A stretch of 14,428 bases of DNA from an uncultured Clostridia bacterium. GTDB taxonomy: Bacteria; Bacillota; Clostridia; Christensenellales; UBA1242. A program made the translations under genes and the position numbers. Position 1 is the first letter of the stretch, and every line of letters begins with the position of its first letter. Below are positions 1 to 6,872 of this stretch, piece after piece. The stretch spans positions 1 through 14,428 of the forward strand of contig CANQHL010000029.1 in NCBI GenBank assembly GCA_947623775.1. The letters run 5' to 3'. Under the pieces are notes generated by a model. It was not told where the DNA came from and searched no databases. It saw only the letters and a program-made list of their open reading frames with translations.

Positions 1-1
1 T

Positions 2-118
2 AATATCTTTTAAAGGTGGCATATTAGCAAATTCATCTAATAAGAAATTTGTTCTAACAGGAAGTTTTCCACCATGAGATTGAGCAACAGAAATAAGGGT
101 TTCATAAACTTGTTTTAA
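2..118 (-). pseudogene. Fragment of VirD4/TraG type IV coupling protein
   Basis: The minus strand has an open frame of 39 codons running off the left edge. It contains the Walker B-type motif FLLDEF (bases 29-46) followed by ANMPPLKDI, the signature of VirD4/TraG coupling ATPases that pass DNA to a type IV secretion channel during conjugation. Upstream residues (LKQVYETLISVAQ) also fit the family. The Walker A region and N-terminal membrane helices are absent: the frame continues into the Nudix coding region but no longer looks like TraG beyond roughly base 135. No start codon or ribosome site is seen. It is either the remnant of a conjugative element cut at this point or a contig-end join. 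The C-terminal part, if it exists, lies outside the window. The family call is firm for so short a piece; its status as a pseudogene is inferred. Confidence 0.7.
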
Positions 119-122
119 AAAT

Positions 123-596
123 CTATTTACGTTTTTCAAAGTGGAGCTTATTTTCCACAGCAGAAAAACTCTTGTCAAGTTTGATAAAACCGCTCACGTA
201 ATCACCGGCAAGCACGCGTTCCAACCATAGTTTGTCGTCGGGGAACATATGCTTATATGGGACTTTATTAAGGTCAAACCAACAAGGTTGCATTTCATCA
301 GATTCAATTACTTCACCCTCATAATCGTGGGCTATGTATATCTCCATTATTTCAAATGCTTTTTCACCTTTATAATAAAGGTCAAATTGAATTCTCCCGA
401 CATGTTCAAAATTTAAAGGAGTGACTCCAATTTCTTCTTTGGTTTCGCGTACAAGTGTATCTAAGATGGTTTCATCGGCTTGCTGTTTTCCGCCAACTCC
501 GTTGTAAAATCCCTTTCCTTGTCCGCGTTTTTTCAGCGGGAGCAGAATTTTGTTATCTTTTATAATAAAAAGAAGTGTGGTTGTAATTGTATTCAT
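123..596 (-). CDS. MTH1-like Nudix hydrolase (8-oxo-dGTP diphosphatase family)
   Basis: This 157-residue protein has a Nudix box with exact G-x5-E-x7-RE-x2-EE-x-G-x spacing (G36, E42, R50, E51, E54, E55, G57). One oddity is Thr52 where a hydrophobic residue is usual. The overall pattern is that of MTH1/NUDT1 rather than the short bacterial MutT: KKRGQGKGFYNGVGGK near residue 22, then ESDEMQPCWF (98-107) and MFPDD (117-121). Asn32 and Asp120/Asp121 match the MTH1 base-reading residues, and Phe118 replaces its Trp. By family, it would hydrolyse oxidised purine nucleoside triphosphates in the cytosol, keeping them out of DNA. Length matches MTH1 (156 residues), so the gene is intact even though TraG-like sequence begins at its stop codon. 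AGGAG (604-608) lies 7 bases before the ATG. The exact substrate is inferred. Confidence 0.9.
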   Translation of the reverse strand: MNTITTTLLFIIKDNKILLPLKKRGQGKGFYNGVGGKQQADETILDTLVRETKEEIGVTPLNFEHVGRIQFDLYYKGEKAFEIMEIYIAHDYEGEVIESDEMQPCWFDLNKVPYKHMFPDDKLWLERVLAGDYVSGFIKLDKSFSAVENKLHFEKRK

Positions 597-614
597 TTTT
601 AGTCTCCTAAAAAT

Positions 615-642
615 ATAATAGCACAGTGGGCAATAAAATCAA
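615..642 (-). promoter_or_regulatory. Promoter of the Nudix gene
   Basis: On the minus strand, TTGATT (637-642) and TATTAT (615-620) are 16 bases apart. The -10 is preceded by TGC, giving an extended -10. The start codon is about 20 bases downstream, with a good ribosome site between. It is divergent from the regulator gene that starts at 753. Confidence 0.5.
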
Positions 643-686
643 AATGTTTTGCATTTATAACACAGCCAAACATTTAAAAAGCACTT

Positions 687-709
687 ATATTTGACTGAAA
701 TATTTGACT
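687..709 (+). repeat. Tandem 10-bp repeat, possible operator/-35
   Basis: ATATTTGACT occurs at 687-696 and again at 700-709, a 13-base period. Both copies contain a TTGACT -35-like hexamer. The pair lies 44 bases before the ATG of the HTH gene, in the divergent region shared with the Nudix gene. The best downstream -10 match is weak (TAAACT, 727-732, 17 bases after the second copy). An operator for the adjacent HTH protein is a reasonable guess but is not demonstrated. Confidence 0.35.
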
Positions 710-752
710 TTTAAAACAATAAGTTTTAAACTGATTGTAAGGGTGGTGAGAG

Positions 753-1850
753 ATGAGAAAAAATTTTATTGAAATAATGAAAGAGGTTTGCGAAGATGAG
801 GGAATTGGCCCTACAAAACTTGAAGAAATTTTGAATGTTCCACAAGAGGAATTACAAAAATATCTCGGCGGACAAGGTGAACCCGATGTGAATGTTATGG
901 CAAGATTTTGCCGTGCATTTGATCTTTCGCTTGACTATTTTTTAAAAGTGAATATGAGAGAATGTATAACAGATAATCTGGTTTCTGTTAAAAACAGCAG
1001 AGGCAAGTATGCAATTTTTGATAAAGAACAAGGAGCATTTTTGACACAATATCTATATGATTATCTTATGATTTCCCCATGTGGCAAACATGTTGCATTT
1101 AAAGAAAATGATGTTGACGATCATGATAGAACAAAAAGGATAACAATCAACAATCGGGGTGAAATCACTCAATATCCTGGTTATCAACTTGTGCTTCGAG
1201 GCTGCTCATTTGAGTATGGCGTATGCCCGGCAACCAATTTGATTAATGATAAAGAGTATTTGATAGATGCAAGTGGTGAGGTGCTAAGTGATGGATATGA
1301 ATATATTTCTTCTTGGATAAATGTGCCAACCGTTGATGAGCCGATCGGGTGTGAATTATTCCGTGGAACAAAAAGTGGAAGTGCTAAAACAAGCGTTATA
1401 TTAAGCAAAAATGGCAAGGTTGTCGAGTTTGCATATCAGCCAAACACATACACAAAAGAGGAAACCTACACGGGATTTATGCCAAGAAAATTTATTATGC
1501 CCGACATCAACACAATTTCCAAAGCGGTGGCGGCTATAAAAAAATACGGGCAAATGATTGTCACATTTTTACCCGAAGAAGTTTTGTCAGTGGAGGGGAA
1601 TTATCGCACTCTTGTCGATGAACTTTACAGTTACGCCTTAAAGGAATTGCAAGAGGGTGAGGCATATAAAACTGTAACCGACACTTTAAAACTTGTGTTT
1701 AACACGTTATGCCAACTTTGGCAAATTTATATAAGTGGCAATGATAAACTTTTCTTTGATAATTTATACATTGAGACGCTTTTGGTTGAGCCAAGACGCA
1801 AATATTATGATTTGAAAAGAGAAAAAGCACAAAATGCACCATTAATTTAG
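753..1850 (+). CDS. Xre-type HTH protein with beta-rich (WG-like) repeat region
   Basis: The protein has 365 residues. Residues ~5-66 look like an Xre/Cro-type helix-turn-helix (helices around GPTKLEEIL and VNVMARFCRAFDLSLDYFL, the latter typical of helix 5 in this fold). The middle (~80-230) holds four short beta-hairpin-like units with a 'xYxIxDxxGxxL' flavour: GKYAIFDKEQGAFL (84), RITINNRGEITQY (129), EYLIDASGEVLSDGYEYI (168) and SVILSKNGKVVEF (214). These resemble degenerate WG repeats. Residues ~255-365 are predicted to be mostly helical. A role as DNA-binding regulator with a sensing or partner-binding domain is inferred; no catalytic motif is visible. The start is supported by GGTGGTGAG just upstream (742-750). 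It is divergent from the Nudix gene and convergent with the DUF2441-like pair, 15 bases away. No named family is assigned beyond the HTH. Confidence 0.75.
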   Translation: MRKNFIEIMKEVCEDEGIGPTKLEEILNVPQEELQKYLGGQGEPDVNVMARFCRAFDLSLDYFLKVNMRECITDNLVSVKNSRGKYAIFDKEQGAFLTQYLYDYLMISPCGKHVAFKENDVDDHDRTKRITINNRGEITQYPGYQLVLRGCSFEYGVCPATNLINDKEYLIDASGEVLSDGYEYISSWINVPTVDEPIGCELFRGTKSGSAKTSVILSKNGKVVEFAYQPNTYTKEETYTGFMPRKFIMPDINTISKAVAAIKKYGQMIVTFLPEEVLSVEGNYRTLVDELYSYALKELQEGEAYKTVTDTLKLVFNTLCQLWQIYISGNDKLFFDNLYIETLLVEPRRKYYDLKREKAQNAPLI

Positions 1851-1865
1851 CATTGAAAAATCAAT

Positions 1866-2408
1866 TTAAAGCGGATTATTTAAAATTGTTACTTTTCCTT
1901 GAAAAAGCCATTCAAAAAGACCTGTGTCTTTCTCGCCTTTCCAATAGGTGGTAATCCCATCAATATGTTGTTGCTTTGACACATTTTCTTTTGCGTCATC
2001 TGGTGTGCAGGAACATTTGTGTAGTTTGCCGGAAAGTTGAACTTCATATATGAAGAGAGGTTTAATATTAAATCTTGCCCATTTTTGTGAAAGGGCTTGG
2101 CATTGTTGTAAGGTTTCAAAAACAACAATGCTTTTTTGTCTGCTCGGCAAATTTTTATTTATGCTTTTGCGGATTTTTTCATGTAATTTTTCAATAAACA
2201 AAATTTTCTTTTGCCTTTTTGTTTTGTGCAAACTAAACAAGGCTTTTTTATATTCAAATCTTTTTTGGTTGGCTTTTGCACTTGTAACAAAAACATCACC
2301 AACATGGAAGTTGTTGTGCTTTCTGTTGAAAGGTGTATCTTGCACCATATAAAACATCTTTTTGTTTTCTACAATTTCATTTTCATAGATTTTATTGTTT
2401 TTAACCAT
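1866..2408 (-). CDS. Diverged DUF2441-like protein (paralogue of upstream gene)
   Basis: A 180-residue, lysine-rich soluble protein of unknown function. I recognise it mainly through its neighbour: both share VGD near the N-terminus (36-38 here, 19-21 there), NLPSR followed by a short S-x-x-V/L strand (87-95 here, 99-109 there), a YW-x-x-x-KD segment and a C-terminal LFQG (168-171 here, 185-188 there). The 5' end is longer and the central part (50-85) is rich in lysine and arginine. It is translated from an operon with the 201-residue gene: only 9 bases separate the two frames, and the upstream TAA stop is embedded in this gene's ribosome site (TAAGGAG). Function is unknown. The family link is by motif order and is weaker than for the partner. 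Confidence 0.7.
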   Translation of the reverse strand: MVKNNKIYENEIVENKKMFYMVQDTPFNRKHNNFHVGDVFVTSAKANQKRFEYKKALFSLHKTKRQKKILFIEKLHEKIRKSINKNLPSRQKSIVVFETLQQCQALSQKWARFNIKPLFIYEVQLSGKLHKCSCTPDDAKENVSKQQHIDGITTYWKGEKDTGLFEWLFQGKVTILNNPL

Positions 2409-2417
2409 TTTTTCTCC

Positions 2418-3023
2418 TTACTTTTTAATTTCCGCAAAAATCTCAACTATTTCCGCTTCACCTTGAAATAGGATTTCCTTAACTTCTTCATCTTTCAAAT
2501 CTTTTTGTCCCCAGTAGCCATATGCTTTTTTGCGATAATAATCATAACTTTCCGCTTCTCGCGACATATAAAACTTGCCTGCTTTAAATATATTGCCATT
2601 GCACTTTACCGCAACGGCTTGGAAATGTTTTCCTTTTTTCTCAAGACTGCTGGCCATACTTTCAAAGTTTTCAAGCATAGCCTCTTTTGACAAAGACAAA
2701 TACATGCTGTGTAGCCTTGATGGCAAATTGCTAAACTTTTCTTGCCTAACTTCTTCAAGAGCAAGTTCTTTCACAAGGACATCATAATATTCCAGCCTGT
2801 TTGCAAGTTGATATAAGGTTTCTTTGTTTTTAAAACGCCCGAATTTTTTGTTTGCATTGCTGTAAACAATGTCAGACGGACGGAGACTGTCTATCTTAAA
2901 TGAAAAATTATATACGCGGTTAAATTGACCATTCTGCGTGGAAGCGTCAAAAATAATTTTATCACCAACTTTGTAGTCTCTATCGGTTGCAACCTGATAC
3001 AAAATTAAATCTTTAACAATCAT
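2418..3023 (-). CDS. DUF2441-like protein
   Basis: A 201-residue soluble protein. The arrangement fits my knowledge of the DUF2441 family: an N-terminal strand, VGDKIIFD (19-26), NGQFNRVY (31-38), a helix ELALEEVRQEKF (86-97), then NLPSRLHSMYLS (99-110), a helix with alanine and glutamate (113-131), and a strand ending in NGNIFKAG (142-149). The C-terminus carries a YWGQKD segment and LFQGEAEIVEIF (185-196). The molecular function of the family is not settled. The conserved PSR-x-x-S-x-Y/F-x-S block and split beta layout recall ADP-ribosyltransferase-like folds, but that is only a suggestion. It is the first gene of a two-gene operon, with AGGAG 6 bases before the ATG and its own extended -10 promoter. 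Confidence 0.75.
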   Translation of the reverse strand: MIVKDLILYQVATDRDYKVGDKIIFDASTQNGQFNRVYNFSFKIDSLRPSDIVYSNANKKFGRFKNKETLYQLANRLEYYDVLVKELALEEVRQEKFSNLPSRLHSMYLSLSKEAMLENFESMASSLEKKGKHFQAVAVKCNGNIFKAGKFYMSREAESYDYYRKKAYGYWGQKDLKDEEVKEILFQGEAEIVEIFAEIKK

Positions 3024-3068
3024 AGTTTCTCCTTTTGTCGAAAGAAAAAAGCGGTTATTTTCAAAAAG

Positions 3069-3077
3069 ATTATATCA
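3069..3077 (-). promoter_or_regulatory. Extended -10 promoter of the DUF2441-like operon
   Basis: The minus strand reads TGA-TATAAT (a TGn extension with a consensus -10 at 3069-3074). The -35 is poor: TTGCTT lies 18 bases upstream. A leader of about 40 bases leads to the AGGAG site. The intergenic region to 3202 is divergent and carries the GNAT promoter on the other strand. Confidence 0.6.
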
Positions 3078-3157
3078 TAAAAAGGGCGGAAAAAGCAAAC
3101 AATTGTGACGGCATTCTTTAAGGCGTGGCAAGGTTTACTTATGTGCATATGAAATTG

Positions 3158-3185
3158 TTGACATTTAAAATTTTTGTGATAAAAT
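3158..3185 (+). promoter_or_regulatory. Strong promoter of the GNAT/kinase cluster
   Basis: A consensus TTGACA (3158-3163) is followed after 16 bases by TAAAAT (3180-3185), with TGA directly before the -10. The AGGAG site (3192-3196) and ATG (3202) follow closely, so the leader is only about 10 bases. This is among the best sigma-70-type promoters in the window. Confidence 0.7.
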
Positions 3186-3201
3186 AAAGTTAGGAGAAAA
3201 A

Positions 3202-3831
3202 ATGGAAAGATTAATACCAATTGCGATAAATTCAAAAAATTGTAATGAGCCATGGGCAAGAAAAATAATAGAACAATATTCACAGTTGATTGCCGAGCGT
3301 GTTTTTGCATTTGCAAAAAAGGGCATAAATCAATGGCAAGATAATTACGCAGAAAGAAACAACGCTCAAAATGTCACAAACACCTTGCTTGCCGATGCAA
3401 ATAAAAATTTAGTAATAATGTTTGATGCAAAAGATGAGGTTGTTGGTGGACTAGTGTTAAAGCCAGCAGAAAGGCCGGGATACTGGGATAATGGTGATTA
3501 TGACACTTCGATAAAAGCGGGTTATGTGACGGGGCTAGTTTCCGACCCTGCAAAGCACGGCATGGGCAAGGCGATAATGGTTGCACTCGGGGAGTATGCG
3601 CAAGAAAACCAGATAAAGAAAATAAGATTGGATTGCAAAAGCCAGCGAGATGGAAAAAGTTTCTTAGACGGATTTTATGAAAGCGTAGGTTTTTCAAAAG
3701 TTGGTGGCGGATATAAAGAGGCAAACGAAAAGTTTAGTGATTATCTTTATTCTTTATATGAGGCAACTCCCGAAGCACTTATCAGCAATGAAAAAACAGC
3801 ACAAAATGAAGAAATAAAAGAGAATGTGTAG
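3202..3831 (+). CDS. GNAT-family N-acetyltransferase
   Basis: A 209-residue protein with the GNAT layout. The N-terminal part contains GINQWQDNYAE (41-51), the 'Gi-qW' start seen in many small-molecule GNATs. A central strand is VVGGLVLKP (80-88). Motif A is VTGLVSDPAKHGMGKAIM (109-126), in which HGMG supplies the acetyl-CoA pyrophosphate loop, although the usual Arg/Gln three residues before the first Gly is Ala117. Motif B is FYESVGF (158-164). The last ~25 residues are a charged tail beyond the fold. Substrate unknown. Its position before an APH-like kinase and a second GNAT suggests modification of small amines or antibiotics, but this is inference. AGGAG lies 5 bases before the ATG. Confidence 0.85.
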   Translation: MERLIPIAINSKNCNEPWARKIIEQYSQLIAERVFAFAKKGINQWQDNYAERNNAQNVTNTLLADANKNLVIMFDAKDEVVGGLVLKPAERPGYWDNGDYDTSIKAGYVTGLVSDPAKHGMGKAIMVALGEYAQENQIKKIRLDCKSQRDGKSFLDGFYESVGFSKVGGGYKEANEKFSDYLYSLYEATPEALISNEKTAQNEEIKENV

Positions 3832-3832
3832 G

Positions 3833-3861
3833 TTGAAAGTTCGTCTGAAACAAGATAAATT
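3833..3861 (+). promoter_or_regulatory. Possible internal promoter before the membrane kinase
   Basis: TTGAAA (3833-3838) and TAAATT (3856-3861) are 17 bases apart in the 60-base gap between the first GNAT gene and the kinase gene. The -10 is weak (4 of 6). It would allow expression of the kinase and second GNAT apart from the first GNAT. Confidence 0.3.
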
Positions 3862-3891
3862 TTAGGCAACAAAATAAAGGTAATAAAAACA

Positions 3892-5268
3892 ATGAACATA
3901 AAGTCTAAAATGCAAAAATCAAATGATGGAATGTTAAAATTTAATAAACAAAATATTTTATCCATAATTTTTATGGCAATTGTTTTTATTGGCTCACTCG
4001 GGGTTGGAATATGTTTGGTGCTATCGGAATTTCTTTATCCCGACATAGAAAATTTATATGCTTGCCCGACATGGTATCAAGTTGTTTTATATATTTTTTT
4101 AGCCGTTGCAATCGGGGGATTAATTGGTTGTGCTTTTACAAAAAATCGTCAAAATACATCGCGACTTGAATGTAATATAGGCGTTGCATTATTTTGCGTT
4201 GGATTTATTTTAATGTTTGTGCTTGCACTTGTGCGAAGTGAGGCACATATATTAAACATTTTCATTTGCATTGGTGGTGCAATTTGCTCGATTGGTTTTT
4301 TCTGTGGAACAGCCAGCCTCATTGGACGATTAAAGAAAAATAAGACTGATGTAGAAATCTCAACGGGGCTTACCCGAAGTGACAACGTGCTTGCCAAAGT
4401 AAAGCAAATTTTAAAGCAGGAGAATATATCTTATTCGGAAATAAAAAAAGCATCATCGGGTTTTACAAATTATGTGTTTTTAATTGATAAAAAGTATGTT
4501 ATAAAACTCACAGAGGATAGTGATAAAAAATCATCATTGAGAAAAGAAATAAATTTATATAAAACGTTCGATTTTGATTTTGTTCCAAAACTGATAGCGT
4601 GTGGAGAATTTGAAAATTATCAATTTTTGATAATCTCACAAATACAAGGCAAAAGGTTATATTCAATTTGGCACACACTAGACAATCAAACAAGAAAAGA
4701 TATTATGTTCCAAATTGCAAACATATTAAAATGCTTTCATAAAGTTAATGCAAAATTGCCAAAAAAAGATGTAATAGATGAATGGGAAAAATATTGGCAA
4801 ACTCAAAACGATATTTGCATTGAGCATTTAAAACAACTAGAAATTGACAGCCCCGAGATAGAAAAGGCACTGCAAGAAAACTTGAAGTTTTTGAGTGACA
4901 ACAAATACTGTTTAGTTTACAATGATGCCCATTTCGACAATTTTATTTACGACAACGGCAAATTGTATTTGATTGATTTCGACAGGGTAATTTATTGTCC
5001 AATCGACTATGAACTTATGATTTTTAAATCGATGTGTGACCAGCCGTGGAAATTTGCAAATGAAACAGATGAGGAATTTACAAAGAAAGAGGACTATGAA
5101 AATTTGCCTGCTTTGCTAAAAGAATTTTATCCAGAAATGTTTGATTTTCAATATTTAACGGAACGGCTGAAATTTTATCAATTTCATTATTACTTTCAAC
5201 AAGCGTATAGCAAGAAAGATCGGACATGGGCGGAAAATCTTATACATGAATTTATTTTAAAAGGGTGA
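3892..5268 (+). CDS. Four-helix membrane protein fused to APH/choline-kinase-like phosphotransferase
   Basis: The protein has 458 residues in two parts. Residues 1-145 hold four hydrophobic helices (about 21-44, 62-82, 95-114 and 119-144), ending in a basic RLKKNK stretch. Residues ~160-458 form an APH-type kinase: a glycine-containing loop near ASSGFTNYVF (187), the ATP-binding lysine in YVIKL (K205), the catalytic loop YNDAHFDN (343-350; D345 as base, N350 for metal) and IDFDR (361-365; metal-binding D362). The catalytic loop has ND where HGD is usual. By family it would transfer phosphate from ATP to a hydroxyl of a small molecule; the substrate is unknown. The basic segment after the fourth helix suggests a cytosolic kinase domain. 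APH enzymes are normally soluble, so the fusion is unusual. The ribosome site (AAAGG, 3876-3880) is modest. It overlaps the next gene's ribosome site. Confidence 0.85.
   Translation: MNIKSKMQKSNDGMLKFNKQNILSIIFMAIVFIGSLGVGICLVLSEFLYPDIENLYACPTWYQVVLYIFLAVAIGGLIGCAFTKNRQNTSRLECNIGVALFCVGFILMFVLALVRSEAHILNIFICIGGAICSIGFFCGTASLIGRLKKNKTDVEISTGLTRSDNVLAKVKQILKQENISYSEIKKASSGFTNYVFLIDKKYVIKLTEDSDKKSSLRKEINLYKTFDFDFVPKLIACGEFENYQFLIISQIQGKRLYSIWHTLDNQTRKDIMFQIANILKCFHKVNAKLPKKDVIDEWEKYWQTQNDICIEHLKQLEIDSPEIEKALQENLKFLSDNKYCLVYNDAHFDNFIYDNGKLYLIDFDRVIYCPIDYELMIFKSMCDQPWKFANETDEEFTKKEDYENLPALLKEFYPEMFDFQYLTERLKFYQFHYYFQQAYSKKDRTWAENLIHEFILKG
5261..5268 (+). promoter_or_regulatory. Ribosome binding site deciding the second GNAT start
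   Basis: AAGGGTGA includes the kinase gene's TGA stop and sits 5-8 bases before the GTG at 5274. An earlier GTG at 5265 lies inside this site and would have no site of its own, so 5274 is preferred. Confidence 0.6.
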
Positions 5269-5273
5269 AAACA

Positions 5274-5747
5274 GTGGATATAAAAATAAGAAAAGCAACG
5301 CTGGAAGATTTAAAAAGTGTGCAAGAACTCAACAACGGACTTTTCAAATATGAAGAGAAAAATGATGTAGATGAATATGTTGAGGAGTGGGCACTGGGCG
5401 AAAAGTCAATCGAATATTTCAGAGACCTGATTGAAAATCAATTTGTTATAACAGCCACTTGCAATCAAAAAGTTGTTGGCTACTTGGCGGGCTCAGTTTA
5501 TCAAGACGATACATATTCTTATTATGAGGGCAACACGTGTGAACTTGAAAACATGTTTGTTTGTGAAGAATATAGGAAGTATGGAATTGGCACAAAACTT
5601 ATCAATGCTTTCTTTGAGTGGTGTAAATCCAAAAATGCCAAAAGATGCTTTGTGACGGCTATGCTTGGAAACGAAAATGCAATAAGGTTTTATAGAAAAA
5701 ACGGCTTCAAGGATTTAAGCGTAACATTCAAAAAGGAATTTATTTAA
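5274..5747 (+). CDS. GNAT-family N-acetyltransferase
   Basis: A canonical 157-residue single-domain GNAT, starting with GTG. It opens MDIKIRKATLEDLKSV, the usual first strand and helix. Motif A is complete: ENMFVCEEYRKYGIGTKLI (92-110) with R101-x-x-G104-x-G106 for acetyl-CoA pyrophosphate binding. The C-terminal motif AIRFYRKNGF (136-145) includes Tyr140, at the position of the general-acid tyrosine in many GNATs. The sequence is closer to generic polyamine/aminoglycoside/ribosomal-protein type acetyltransferases than to any one I can name. The gene is translationally coupled to the kinase gene: the kinase stop lies within this gene's ribosome site. The 99 bases after it hold only a weak TTGC/GCAA hairpin and no clear terminator, so the downstream deaminase gene may be co-transcribed. 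Confidence 0.88.
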   Translation: MDIKIRKATLEDLKSVQELNNGLFKYEEKNDVDEYVEEWALGEKSIEYFRDLIENQFVITATCNQKVVGYLAGSVYQDDTYSYYEGNTCELENMFVCEEYRKYGIGTKLINAFFEWCKSKNAKRCFVTAMLGNENAIRFYRKNGFKDLSVTFKKEFI

Positions 5748-5832
5748 AAAATTTTAAAGTGCGGATTTTTTGCTTTTTGCAAGAAAGAAAGTCCTATTTT
5801 GATACAAAATCGTTGTGTTTATGCAATCATAT

Positions 5833-5839
5833 GGAGGAG
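5833..5839 (+). promoter_or_regulatory. Ribosome binding site of the deaminase gene
   Basis: GGAGGAG lies 7 bases before ATG 5847. This fixes the start there rather than at the in-frame TTG 48 bases upstream, which has no such site. Confidence 0.75.
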
Positions 5840-5846
5840 ATTTGAA

Positions 5847-6767
5847 ATGTCAAAAATGGAAACAAGTGGTTATTTGGATTATATAAAAAATCAACCTAAA
5901 ACAGACATTCACAACCATGCGTTATCTTCATGCAGGTTTCAATTTTTAAAACAAAACGGCGTCAATTTGCCAAGCGATTATAAAATGGATGGCATTGCCA
6001 GCCTTATTGATTTCAGCCGCAAATATCTCACTCCACTAGAGAATGAGGTTAGCACATTGACACTTTTACTTAAAGGCAATTTCTTAAATTGTATTGAGAC
6101 GGGGATTAAGGTCGTTTGTCCGTCAATTGATTATAAAGTATGTTTAAGAACATTCAATGGAGATGTGCAATCTTTCATATCCTTTTTGCAGCAATTTCAA
6201 TATGATAATTTAAAAATATTATGGGATTTGTCTATAAGCCGTGATAGTTTTAAGGCGGAGCATAGACCTTTGTTTATTGACCTTTTGCATACAAATTTTT
6301 TTGCCGGAATAGATTTGGCATCAACTGAAAACATACAGCCAAATTCAACCTTTGTTGAGTTTTATCAAATTGCCAACGGAATGAATATGCTCACAAAAGT
6401 ACATGCGGGGGAGATGCTTGGTGCTGATTATGTAAAACAATGTATACTGGATTTCAATCCGCAACAAATTCAACACGGCATTTCAATTGTAAAAGATAAA
6501 GATGTGGTTAAACTTGCAAGAGAAAGGAATATCGTTTTTAACGTTTGCCCGACAAGTAATGTGTGTCTCGGCTATGCTAAGAGTATAAAAAGCCATCCCA
6601 TCAGACAAATGGTTGAAAGCGGGTTAAATGTAACCCTTTCCACAGATGATTTGTTGTTTTTTGGAAGTGATATAAATGAGGAATATAACAAACTATACAC
6701 AAACGGAACATTAACATTTGACCAACTTGAGAAAATAAGAAAATTTGGTTTAGAAATTTTCAAATAA
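5847..6767 (+). CDS. Adenosine deaminase-family purine aminohydrolase
   Basis: The protein has 306 residues with every catalytic block of the adenosine/AMP deaminase TIM barrel: metal-binding H22-x-H24 (DIHNH), GIDLAST (154-160), VHAGE (185-189; metal His186 and proton-donating Glu189), QHG (209-211; catalytic His210), CPTSN (234-238) and STDD (265-268; Asp267 and Asp268). By family it hydrolytically removes the 6-amino group of adenosine or a related purine in the cytosol. The first loop reads HNHALSS rather than the usual HxHLDGS, so the ribose-contacting region differs and the substrate may not be plain adenosine. Length is slightly short of the typical 330-350. The HD phosphohydrolase gene follows after 105 bases, and a purine-salvage or clean-up link between the two is plausible. 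Confidence 0.88.
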   Translation: MSKMETSGYLDYIKNQPKTDIHNHALSSCRFQFLKQNGVNLPSDYKMDGIASLIDFSRKYLTPLENEVSTLTLLLKGNFLNCIETGIKVVCPSIDYKVCLRTFNGDVQSFISFLQQFQYDNLKILWDLSISRDSFKAEHRPLFIDLLHTNFFAGIDLASTENIQPNSTFVEFYQIANGMNMLTKVHAGEMLGADYVKQCILDFNPQQIQHGISIVKDKDVVKLARERNIVFNVCPTSNVCLGYAKSIKSHPIRQMVESGLNVTLSTDDLLFFGSDINEEYNKLYTNGTLTFDQLEKIRKFGLEIFK

Positions 6768-6768
6768 G

Positions 6769-6856
6769 TTGCGATAAATTTCAAATATACAATTATAATA
6801 ACGGCAAAGCATTTATTATACATTCGCTTGATTGTCAGATTTAAAAGAGATAAAAT
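6769..6856 (+). promoter_or_regulatory. Candidate promoters before the HD gene
   Basis: Two candidates lie in the 105-base gap. One is TTGATT (6828-6833), 17 bases, TAAAAT (6851-6856), whose start point would fall at the ribosome site. The other is a consensus TATAAT (6794-6799) with a poor TTGCGA 19 bases upstream. The second leaves a more usual leader. Confidence 0.35.
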
Positions 6857-6862
6857 TATAAA

Positions 6863-6867
6863 GGGAG
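6863..6867 (+). promoter_or_regulatory. Ribosome binding site of the HD gene
   Basis: GGGAG, 5 bases before ATG 6873, decides this start over the in-frame TTG at 6828. Confidence 0.65.
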
Positions 6868-6872
6868 AAGCT

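Noticed and set aside
1852..1865. Hairpin ATTGA-AAAA-TCAAT between the convergent genes as a terminator
   Set aside because: Only 5 bp of mostly A/T stem and no T-run; too weak to call.
2050..2787. Plus-strand frames opposite the DUF2441-like pair
   Set aside because: They are rich in Phe, Leu and Cys because they are antisense to lysine-rich genes, and none has a ribosome site.
3374..3724. A 116-codon minus-strand frame opposite the first GNAT gene
   Set aside because: It lies entirely within a gene with clear GNAT motifs, and its own translation looks unstructured and has no ribosome site.
3202..5747. Calling the GNAT/kinase genes antibiotic resistance genes
   Set aside because: The folds are shared by enzymes with many substrates and no residue pattern of a named resistance enzyme is recognisable.
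5799..5846. Upstream TTG start for the deaminase gene
   Set aside because: GGAGGAG sits 7 bases before ATG 5847, and the extra residues are not part of the deaminase fold.
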